From Hyphochytrium catenoides (Eukaryota; Sar; Hyphochytriomycetes; Hyphochytriales; Hyphochytriaceae): a stretch of 12,443 nt of DNA. A model generated the notes under the pieces. It did no database searches. It was not told the origin of the DNA and was given only the letters and a program-made list of their open reading frames with translations. This document shows, in pieces, positions 1-6,862 of this stretch. Made by a program: the position numbers and the translations under genes. The stretch lies in contig FLMG01000727.1 of the NCBI GenBank assembly GCA_900088475.1, positions 1 to 12,443 on the forward strand, read 5' to 3'. Position 1 is the first letter of the stretch. Every line of letters starts with the position of its first letter.

Positions 1-80
1 TCTCTCTCTCTCTCTTCTCGCCGTCTCCCCTTCTCGCCGTCTCTCTCTCTCTTCTCGCCGTCTCTCGCTCACTCTCTAGC
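1..80. repeat. TC-rich low-complexity tract with a 13-base repeat
   Basis: The window opens with almost pure pyrimidine sequence on the + strand. A 13-base unit, TTCTCGCCGTCTC, occurs three times (15-27, 31-43 and 52-64), separated by short CT runs. This is a microsatellite-derived or minisatellite-like tract. It could lie in an intron or upstream region, because pyrimidine tracts also precede splice acceptors and transcription starts. It continues off the left edge, so its full length is unknown. Confidence 0.85.
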
Positions 81-199
81 AGGACGACGTGCACATCTCT
101 TATCAGCTTACTCTTCTTCCACTTCCGTTTTGCCACTTTTCATTCTTTCTCCTCTGTCCCTTCCGCATCCTCACCCACCAACCTCTTCGTGCGTGTCAG

Positions 200-385
200 T
201 CGGAACCCGTCCACTATGTAGAAGGCTACCCAAGGGCCGATGACGAGAGAGATTCAATTTTAGCAGGAGCCATTGTTGGGGAAGGGGACCAAGGTGAGCC
301 AGAGGTCACAGTCCCAGCGGTGATGAGCGCAGAGCTCTCCTTCCTACACTCCGACAACAGCGACTATAACTCCGTTGATCTTTAG
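200..385 (+). CDS. Possible terminal exon of an unidentified upstream gene
   Basis: A pyrimidine-rich stretch (about 100-190) ends in GTGCGTGTCAG at 189-199, a reasonable splice acceptor. From 200 a phase-0 frame of 61 codons runs to a TAG at 383-385. The product would be hydrophilic and acidic (segments such as ADDERDS and SDNSDYNSVDL at the end), without recognisable domain. The same frame stays open back to base 89, but that part translates the pyrimidine tract and looks non-coding. The stop lies only 24 bases before the ATG of the carrier gene, leaving almost no room for a separate promoter. The stretch may therefore instead be part of the carrier's 5' leader, with a chance open frame. 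I do not recognise the sequence. Confidence 0.25.
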   Translation, partial: SEPVHYVEGYPRADDERDSILAGAIVGEGDQGEPEVTVPAVMSAELSFLHSDNSDYNSVDL

Positions 386-409
386 AGCGACGACCTTCTC
401 AGAGGCAAC

Positions 410-1989
410 ATGACGGCGGCTCCGACGTCAGGGAGTGGCAGTAGCTTCCTCAGAACCGATAAAGAGGCGTGCTCTGCTTCGTTCGTACCTCTCATGCAGA
501 GCGAAGTGGCACAAAAGTATCTCTTTGGTGGGATGAGCTGTATGGCAGGCGCAGCTGTGACAAACCCCGTGGACGTGGCAAAGACAAGACTGCAAATACA
601 AGGAGAGCTGGGCGCCGTGGTCCAGCAGCATAGAGGAATGATGGCCACAATGCTTCATATAGCGCGACAGGAGGGCATGCTTGCGCTGTGGAAAGGTGCT
701 TCTGCATCTCTCCTACGGGAAGCAACGTACTCAACTATTCGAATGGGATCCTATGAACCGTTTAAGGAAGCCGTGGTTGCTCTTCGGCCGCATGCTCCTA
801 CAGTAAAGGGGGAAGAGGTTTTGACGTTGCAGGAGAAGATTCTCGCAGGCAGCTGCTCAGGAGCTGGTCAGTCTTATTCTGTCTGACTAGATAGCATTCC
901 TCCTCCAAGTTATCGCCCTACCGTTGGCGCATCCGCAGACTTGCTTCTTCTTCCTTACTTTTTGAGTTACGTCTCGCAAGCATTCTGCAAGCGACCCTGC
1001 GTCTCTTAATCCTGGCTGCTCCCTAATCAGTCTGTCAGGGAATGTTGTTTGCCAGTGCAGTCTGCTGTTCTAGGTTGTTGCTTTCCTCCATCTCATATCC
1101 TGTGTAACTCTACTTAGTTGGGGCTCTCCTCACTACTCCGACGGACCTGATCAAGGTGAGGATGCAAGCTTGCTCTGGTACGAATCATGCCACCAAGCGA
1201 TACAGAGGCATCTGGCATGCGGTAACGGAGATCGTAGAGAAAGAAGGAGTCAAACGCTTATACCGCGGGACACTGCCTAATGTTAAAAGAGCCATCCTGG
1301 TAACAGGCTCCCAGCTGCCCAGCTACGATCACTTCAAACACTGGGTTATCAAGCATCACTACTTGGAGGAAGGTAAGACAAATGCTATATCTCTAAGACA
1401 AGGCGTTTGAGGAAAGCAGCTCTTCAGGGTGTAGACGGAAGACTGGCAGAAGTGATGTAAGCGAAGGCTCAGAGAACAATAGATTTCAGGGTTAACGCAT
1501 GCTGAGTCTTCCAGAGCGATTGGTTAGAGAACCTTGGAGAAGGATGTCATTAGTGCATTGGGGTTGAAGAACCTGAGGAGTGCTAACAAGCAGTGTTCCT
1601 GGCAGGGGTGAAGCTGCACTTCCTTTCCAGCGTTGTGGCGGGGTTGGCCTGCGCCATTGTCACAGCGCCCATGGATAATGTTAAGACTCGGATAATGAAC
1701 CAGACTGTATGTGCACAGGGAATGGGGCTCCGCTATAGTGGGGTCTGGGACTGGTGAGTCCTTTATCAAAGCCCGCTTCCCGGAATTGGTGTTATTTGCT
1801 TCCATGCATACTCAGAAGAGGTCTGACTCTTATCATTCTCTTAGCTTAGTAAAGACGGTACGGTCAGAGGGCCCTCTTGGACTCTACAAAGGTTTCCTTC
1901 CCCAGTGGCTACGTATTGGGCCGCATACAATGGTATCTTTTCTGATGTTTGAGCAGCTTCGCAAGCTAGCAGGTATTCGCCCTGTCTAG
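410..1989 (+). CDS. Mitochondrial carrier (SLC25) protein, UCP4/UCP5-like, four exons
   Basis: Predicted exons are 410-866, 1118-1372, 1606-1753 and 1845-1989, giving 334 residues. Introns of 251, 233 and 91 bases all start GT and end AG, and only their removal joins the frames. The product is a six-helix inner-membrane transporter made of three repeats. Each repeat shows the carrier signature Px[DE]xx[KR]x[KR]: P53-V-D55-V-A-K58-T-R60, P160-T-D162-L-I-K165-V-R167 and P259-M-D261-N-V-K264-T-R266. Each is followed by the second motif (EG...WKG at 88-96, EG...YRG at 195-203, EG...YKG at 295-303). Segments such as REATYSTIRMGSY (103-115), the LPSYDHFK stretch (219-226) and the C-terminal EQLRKLAGIRPV resemble uncoupling protein 4 and 5 (SLC25A27/14/30) and dicarboxylate carriers. 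The substrate cannot be read from the sequence; proton leak or transport of dicarboxylates or inorganic ions are family possibilities. The ATG at 410 is chosen because it precedes the first repeat at a normal distance. A poly(A) signal follows. Confidence 0.93.
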
Positions 1990-2034
1990 GGTCGGCCCCG
2001 CAAACTGCATTCATGCCACCGCGGACTATAGAAA

Positions 2035-2040
2035 AATAAA
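2035..2040 (+). terminator. Canonical AATAAA poly(A) signal of the carrier gene
   Basis: AATAAA occurs 46 bases after the carrier stop codon, within an AT-rich stretch (2030-2048) unlike the surrounding sequence. Position and strand fit 3' end formation of the carrier transcript. Cleavage would be expected within the next 10-30 bases, before the 3' end of the opposing gene at 2152. Confidence 0.65.
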
Positions 2041-2151
2041 TATTATAATGAGTGGTCCTGGCAACTCAACGGTGACTGGCAGCTGAACACAAGGACCATT
2101 TAGGACGTTCGCCATTTGAGACGTTCGCTCCTCTTTCCTTTCGTGGTGTCA

Positions 2152-3056
2152 TCAGGACGTTATTGCAGCCAAAATGCGCGTCGTTGTCTGGCCTCCACTA
2201 TTCTGCAAAGCGGCGCGTGCTCCTTGGCATGCATCTGTACATGGCAAGATCTCATACACGACTTGAACTGGCCAGTGGGTACTAGGCGGGTAGTCCTCAT
2301 AGCGATACTTGACGACTGAAGCATATACCGGACGAACGCGATCATTTGAAAATACCCAGTCCCGGGTGCAAGGCGACTGTGCAGATGAGATGAGAAGAGT
2401 AAAGCATACCAGAAAAGGGTTAAAAGCAAACAACGGACAGCGCTGGGACTTCCTCCTTTGAATCTGTACCTGCACAACACCTTTCTCTGTCTTGGTCGCA
2501 GTATTGGGAAAGGTAACGTCCAATGGAAGATTCAGCACGGTGAAGGGATCCTTCAACCCGACACCTGCCCGGTCAAACACCTGATGGGCAGAGTATCCAT
2601 CGCCCATATCACCTAGCAAGAAAGTCAGCCTCACGTCACCGCCCTCTACCTGGAAAGACAGCACATATTACCTAAAAGAACTAGCGGTTCCGCGCGATCG
2701 GTGTGAACGTCCGACAAGATGCCCCAGATTTTGTCTGCCTCTGTCTTTCTGACGTTCCAGGTAGACTTGAGCTCCTCTACCAAGCACAAGATCGGAAGTC
2801 CAATTGAAGCAGATATGGGAAAGTGAGGTGATGATAAAACCAAAAAGTGCTCAGAAGAGGGAGACGCATCGCGAAGACGGACATCTTTGCCACAAAGGTA
2901 AGGATAATTAGACTCAATAGAAGGGAGAGGGAGAGAGAGGTACGTTTGGCGGAATTTAAGGGACTCAACGGCCTTACCGAAGGATCCTTCGGCAGTCAAC
3001 TTTGCTACTGCAACTAGCACTGTAACATTGCCCAACTCCGGGGCCGTAGATGTCAT
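2152..3056 (-). CDS. Three-exon gene, weakly like TRAP-beta (translocon-associated protein beta)
   Basis: Best model on the minus strand: exon 1 3056-2978, exon 2 2645-2470, exon 3 2376-2152 (159 residues). The introns are 332 and 93 bases, with donors GGTAAGG and GGTACAG. Exon 2 contains VRLTFLLGDMGDGYSAHQVF and then a DPFTVL segment. Exon 3 contains VYASVVKYRYEDYPP. The order (a beta-strand-rich segment, a G-D-G/A-x-x-V turn, a D-x-F segment, then a V-x-Y-R strand) resembles the luminal domain of TRAP-beta, a subunit of the ER translocon-associated complex. This is recognition from memory, not an alignment. Against it, no signal peptide and no C-terminal membrane helix are visible, both of which TRAP-beta has. 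Either exons are missing from my model, or this is a degenerate or different gene. Exon 1 and its ATG are the weakest part: a hydrophobic VLCCCLVI just upstream (3083-3060) might be the remains of a signal sequence, and other acceptors for exon 2 (such as 2649) are possible. The gene converges on the carrier. Confidence 0.42.
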
Positions 3057-3513
3057 CCTTATTACCAAGCAGCAGCACAGCACCTATAAGTCAACTCGCC
3101 CCTGAAACTCCCATCTTGCCCAACTCTTACGCACGCGCCCTTATTCATCATTGCTACCTCTAATGTGGATCTTCTTCTTCTTACCTGCACCGCATCCATA
3201 GAACATGTGACGGCTTCGCCGAGGTTGGACGCTTCCCGAACTCTTTGGCTCCATGCTGTACGAGTGAATGGTTGTAGAGTGTGAGGCTGCGACTCCGATC
3301 TGCAAAAGTCTATCCTAACACTTACTGTCTCTACAGTCCAAACTGCTTTGTTATAATAAATAGTTCCCTCGGACTCCCATGCCTAAGGGCAAACAGTGAG
3401 AAAGGTCGGTTGAGAGGTCCTTCGAGGGGCCCACGCTGGACAAGGAAGAAGGGCATTACCTCCTCAGATGTCTCTTGAGGAGACCTTGGTGCCTTTCTAT
3501 AGCGCACTCGATC
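3057..3513. other. Unassigned stretch upstream of the minus-strand gene
   Basis: No convincing gene. On the minus strand an ATG at 3254-3252 begins a short open stretch that ends at a good donor, GCAG|GTAAGA (the GT at 3184-3183). It could be a first exon of the minus-strand gene, but its phase does not fit the frame of exon 1 as modelled. A 65-codon + frame (3281-3478) shows no familiar motif. The promoter and 5' leader of the minus-strand gene probably lie here. Confidence 0.4.
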
Positions 3514-3717
3514 ATGAGTCTTGCTGAGGACATCATCTAAACTCTCCAGAGTCTCCGACGTGAGCTACACCCGTCCGACTTAGTGGCTATCGTGAAAACG
3601 ACTTCTACTGATGAATGAAGTTACCGATTGCAAGCCAAAAAAGTCGGGGCTGAAGACCTTCGCAAACTGCGTGAGACTCTCCTACAAAACAAAGTCAAGG
3701 CACGGTCACACAAGTGA
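3514..3717 (+). pseudogene. Protein-like reading frame broken by two stops
   Basis: Starting at the ATG at 3514, one frame of 67 codons reads as plausible helical, charged protein but is interrupted by TAA at 3538-3540 and TGA at 3616-3618, before ending at TGA 3715-3717. Readable parts include SLRRELHPSDLVAIVKTT and AKKVGAEDLRKLRETLLQNK. The interruptions cannot be removed by an obvious GT-AG intron. Read-through by a variant genetic code is unlikely, because TGA and TAA end other genes here. It may be a remnant of a decayed gene or transposable element, or chance. No family recognised. Confidence 0.25.
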
Positions 3718-4129
3718 TGTTCTTCGCGTTCTCTCCGCTTACCATGCGACGTGAAGATGCTTTAGCAGAGTCATCTAGAGAGAGCGTGACCGTAGAGATG
3801 TATAGAGGTGGATTCGACCTTGAAGATGTTAGTGGGATCTCAAGAGAAAGGCTCGATCGATGGGGCTCCAGAACCCCGGTTGCCACTAAGATAATGGCCG
3901 ATACAGAGAGCGCAAGAAAGAAGAGAATAAGAAAGCGGTGCTTGGGACTAATGCTCCTAGCGACGCGGATGAAAGGATGAAGGATGATAAGCTCGGTGTG
4001 AATCTTGACTTCCTCGTCTCCACTCTGTGTCGCGAGTTCTGCGGTCGGATAGTTGCTATTGCTCCTTTCCCTCCAAGAACAATCCATTGTCCCTGCACCA
4101 TCCCTATCGACAGCGAACTCTGTCATCAT
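3695..4129 (-). CDS. Hypothetical single-pass membrane protein (144 residues)
   Basis: An uninterrupted minus-strand frame starts at the ATG at 4129-4127 (a second ATG follows directly) and ends at 3695. It would encode about 64 hydrophilic residues, a hydrophobic segment at 66-87 (containing FLILFFLALSVSAIILVATG), and about 57 polar Ser-rich residues: the layout of a type II membrane protein. No family is recognised. The length is within what chance gives in this window, and the hydrophobic part lies opposite a purine-rich stretch that on the + strand reads as Lys/Arg-rich, so the membrane segment may be an artefact. A competing + frame (3717-3980) covers the same bases. Treat it as a weak candidate. 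Confidence 0.2.
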   Translation of the reverse strand: MMTEFAVDRDGAGTMDCSWRERSNSNYPTAELATQSGDEEVKIHTELIILHPFIRVARSISPKHRFLILFFLALSVSAIILVATGVLEPHRSSLSLEIPLTSSRSNPPLYISTVTLSLDDSAKASSRRMVSGENAKNITCVTVP

Positions 4130-4463
4130 AGCTAGGAGAGGCCAGAATGACGTCCATCAATCGCAGTCAACGTCTTTCCACCTTATGCAGGCCATGAGGC
4201 AGCGGCAGATGGGGTTGTTTCTCCCGAAAATCTGCGTGACCCCTTCCGGCGTTCCCTCCTACTCCGAATTGATACTTCCACCCTATATGAGGGTATCCTC
4301 TGCGCCTCTGAAATGCGTATTAGTCGCCGAATCACTCGTCCTCGGTCTTCAATCTTCAATCTTCAGAAGCAGCAAGCTGCAAGGTGGTGTGGCTCCTGGA
4401 AGAACTCAAGTTCTTATGACCAAGTCGGACAAGCAACATCAAATGAGTTTCATTGTGCAAAAG

Positions 4464-4501
4464 TAGCCGCTAACCGACAGAGGCTTGACATAGCCGCTAA
4501 C
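4464..4501. repeat. 11-base direct repeat, period 27
   Basis: TAGCCGCTAAC occurs at 4464-4474 and again at 4491-4501, with 16 bases between. No target-site or terminal-repeat structure surrounds it. It may be a local duplication or chance. Confidence 0.7.
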
Positions 4502-4545
4502 GCATCCTGAGGTTGGAAGGTACTTGTACAGGTACTTCGTGCTTG

Positions 4546-4568
4546 TAGTAGAAGAAGATGATGATGAT
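4546..4568. repeat. Short trinucleotide repeat run (GTA/GAA/GAT)
   Basis: Consecutive GTA, GAA and GAT triplets make a small imperfect microsatellite on the + strand, ending in four GAT copies. In one + frame it encodes VVEEDDDD. Too short to suggest a function. Confidence 0.6.
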
Positions 4569-5937
4569 TTATTGGTCCCTAATGGTCAATCAAGCTGATG
4601 GTGGTAGCACTAGTAATAGAGCAGCGGCACCACCAATGATCACTACGCAGTCATACTAGTATTGCAGGGGCCACGAAGACGCGAGGATGTTGTTCGTGGT
4701 CTCATCAATCTCTCGGGACAAAGGAGTTGCTCCTCATCTTCGTTCGTGGCCTATTGGAGAAGCGCACGCGTAAAATACAAAGATTACGGTGTGCCAGTAT
4801 TGCTTACTGCTAGATCTGTCGCCACACAAGAGGCGAAGAAGCTGCTGGCCTTAGAAAGAGGTTCAGATAAATATTTCTTCTCCAATTCACATCGTTGCTC
4901 CAGAGATCTATCTGAACCGACATTTGATTGGTTCAGGCAATATCAAATCTTCATGAATCGCACTTGATTCTCATATTTCTTTATCATGATAGAACTAGTC
5001 TCTTCTGCAGACACGCGTGGATTGAAAGATTTAGAACTGCGAGGTGTTCCCAGACGACATTGCGAGCATGCGAAGTCGGTTGTTGTTGCCTGCAATGGGC
5101 CATGAGCTACGAGTGTGTTCTGCATACGGTTGCAAATCACTGCATAGATCTATCACCATGCACGCCGATAAAGGGAGCGAAGTCGTCATCAGGAAGAAGG
5201 TTTGTTTGTACTGTACAGGTGCTCTAGGAAGGAGGAGACGCCAGCAACAACACTGACTACACTTGCTTGTTAGCGCTGGGAGGTTTATGAGTACATTTCT
5301 TAGGTCTCCAGTGAGCATTCTAGGATGTCTGGATGTAGGACTTCATCAAAAGAGAACTCCTCGAGAACTCTTAGTTCTACTACTTGCAAGGCTGATGGTG
5401 AGGGAAGAAGAACCCATACAGAGCCACAGCTACCATCATCATCTTGGTCGTTCTTTCTCTTTCCTCTCAACAGTCAGGCAGAAATAACTCGAGAAAGGCG
5501 TTTTACCATTCTTAGGAATCGCCCAAGTCTTTGGAACATGATGACCCAGGTCCTTGGCTCACTTACCTGCGCACTGGCTCTCTTCCTGACCCCATCACCA
5601 AGCCGCACATTGACAATAGATTTGACCTCTGTCGCACATTATGTGGCCAGCAACTGTCAGAATTGACCATCAGAAAGTTAAGGTCTCTAGGGTTTTCCTT
5701 TGTAAAAAGACATTATTCCTCATTCTTAGCCAATTATTGTTCAGCTTGACATTAGCTCACAGTGAATAGTGGGTTGGTCCGACTCTCCTTGGTTGACAGG
5801 AATAGCGTGGCCTAGGATTGGCTGGTGCCTAAAGATAAACCGCCTTTGGCTCTCAACGGTGTCCCACCTTCCCCCACGACCCAGAGCGTGATGACACTTC
5901 TGATGGGCGTGATGGGCTGTTAGGGTGTGCGGAGGGT

Positions 5938-5942
<5 letters not shown>

Positions 5943-5986
<44 letters not shown>
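5943..5986. repeat. Perfect (AG)22 microsatellite
   Basis: Forty-four bases of uninterrupted AG dinucleotide on the + strand, extended by imperfect GA-rich sequence to about 6000. Its perfection suggests a young, polymorphic repeat. It mirrors the TC tract at the left edge, which has the pyrimidine strand on top. Long GA/TC mirror repeats can form triplex DNA and are often found near promoters. Confidence 0.97.
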
Positions 5987-5993
<7 letters not shown>

Positions 5994-6176
5994 GAGAGAA
6001 GGAACTGAAGGAACAGAGCGGAAGGGAGGGTTGGAGATGTAGAAGCATAAGTAGCGAGAAGGAGAGCGGGTGACTGAGAGACAGCTTCGTGTCGAGATGA
6101 CGACAGACAGAACCCACAGGGAGTGGCAGACAAGCCAAGTTCACTTGCCAGAGAATAAACAGGAGAAGTCAAAGTC

Positions 6177-6210
6177 AAGAGAGAGAGAACGAGAGAGAGA
6201 GAAAGAGAGA
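6177..6210. repeat. Imperfect GA-rich repeat
   Basis: A second GA-rich run, about 190 bases after the (AG)22 tract, is interrupted by AAC and AAA. Together the two suggest one longer GA-rich domain broken up by mutation. Confidence 0.8.
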
Positions 6211-6239
6211 TTGGAGTAAGAGACAAGCTGAGAAAGGAA

Positions 6240-6256
6240 GGGGATGGGATGGGATG
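6240..6256. repeat. Tandem GGGAT pentanucleotide, three copies
   Basis: GGGAT is repeated three times (6241-6255), preceded by a further G and followed by GG. The closely spaced G runs could in principle form a weak G-quadruplex, but the fourth run is only two Gs. Confidence 0.8.
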
Positions 6257-6357
6257 GACGAGGAAGCACAGAGTGATTGATCGCTGAGAGGTAAGGGCAA
6301 CGGCCATACATACACCTTGGTAGTCTAGCCTTGCTAATCTTAGATAGACGCAGCGTC

Positions 6358-6633
6358 ATGGTCGCATCAACTCTTGCCTACTCTGAAGCTTTCTCCCCAG
6401 TCTTTGTGGCTCTGTCACTCGCTTCGTCTCTCTCCCTTGTTCTCTCTGTACTTCTCGTGGTTACCATGCCCTCATCATACATAGCAAACGGGATCCTGCC
6501 CCTTGGCCCTGTCGCTTGCATGGCACATCACGTTGAATTGAGCTTGAGAGACATACACTTTCAAGAAAGAGTGCGTTCAGTGAAGAGCCTTGAGCTACTG
6601 ACGGGCACTTTGTCCAGGCTTGCCTCTTGTTAG
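6358..6633 (+). CDS. Hypothetical small protein with hydrophobic N-terminal segment
   Basis: An ATG at 6358 opens a 91-codon frame ending at TAG 6631-6633. Residues 14-37 are hydrophobic (contains VALSLASSLSLVLSVLLVV), which could be a signal anchor. The rest is polar, with no known motif. The hydrophobic part is encoded by a CT-rich stretch, which often yields Leu/Ser runs by chance. No homologous family is recognised. It lies 229 bases upstream of the expansin gene on the same strand and could also be part of that gene's long leader as an upstream frame. Confidence 0.2.
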   Translation: MVASTLAYSEAFSPVFVALSLASSLSLVLSVLLVVTMPSSYIANGILPLGPVACMAHHVELSLRDIHFQERVRSVKSLELLTGTLSRLASC

Positions 6634-6801
6634 ACGTCTGCCTTGGCTGCAGCAGATTCACTAGAAGTTAAGCGCTGAAGACTTCACGTAGAAATGTTCA
6701 GTTAGCAAGAACGAGACTCCCTCTTCTAGGCCTCAGACCGACAGAGGCTAGGGAAAGAGAGATCGGCAGCAGATAGAAGCATCAGACTTTAGCACGTACT
6801 C

Positions 6802-6834
6802 CTTCCTCTTTCACTTCTTCTTCCTCAACCTCCA
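6802..6834 (+). promoter_or_regulatory. Pyrimidine-rich tract before the expansin start, possible initiator region
   Basis: A CT-rich run ends about 30 bases before the expansin ATG. No TATA box is evident in the preceding 100 bases. Pyrimidine-rich initiators around the transcription start are common in TATA-less protist promoters, so the start may lie here. This is inferred from composition only. Confidence 0.3.
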
Positions 6835-6862
6835 ACGATACAGTGCCCTAGCGCAGAGCAAC

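Larger units (their letters stand above)
4130..5745. other. Region of overlapping short frames, no gene identified
   Basis: About 1.6 kb without a nameable gene. On the + strand several frames that look protein-like follow one another but shift frame and are separated by stops: 4148-4510 (includes LRDPFRRSLLLRIDTSTLYE), 4662-4967 (includes VATQEAKKLLALERGSDKYF), 4986-5105 (includes LKDLELRGVPRRHCEHAKS), 5044-5256 (Cys-containing, VCSAYGCKSLH then KKVCLYC) and 5504-5749 (includes HDDPGPWLTYLRTGSLPDP). None has a recognised domain, and each is of a length expected by chance. Together they could be a multi-exon gene I cannot resolve, or an old decayed coding sequence. No terminal repeats or transposase motifs were found. 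Confidence 0.3.
5741..6357. other. Purine-biased intergenic region
   Basis: No gene supported. From about 5930 to 6260 the + strand is strongly enriched in A and G, holding the (AG)22 microsatellite, a second GA-rich run and a GGGAT repeat. A long minus-strand frame across this region (5741-6307) exists only because the repeat translates as Ser-Leu runs. The region may form part of the far-upstream region of the expansin gene. Confidence 0.6.

Noticed and set aside
15-64. Three spaced 13-base repeats as a CRISPR-like array
   Set aside because: The spacers are only 3 and 8 bases and the context is a eukaryotic TC-rich microsatellite.
2646-3083. Minus-strand frame of 145 codons read as one continuous exon
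   Set aside because: It runs through a good donor (GGTAAGG at 2978-2972) and a pyrimidine-rich intron-like stretch, and cannot join exon 2 without a 22-26 base intron, far shorter than any other here. It remains an alternative if cDNA shows no splicing.
3514-3717. Variant genetic code with TAA/TGA read as amino acids
   Set aside because: TGA ends the expansin and zinc-finger genes, TAA ends the kinase and TAG ends the carrier, at positions that fit family lengths.
6239-6256. G-quadruplex at the GGGAT repeat
   Set aside because: Only three runs of three or more Gs are present in close spacing; the next run has two.
5741-6307. Minus-strand frame of 188 codons
   Set aside because: Its length comes from the GA-rich repeats, which translate as Ser-Leu runs on the minus strand; no domain or codon bias supports it.
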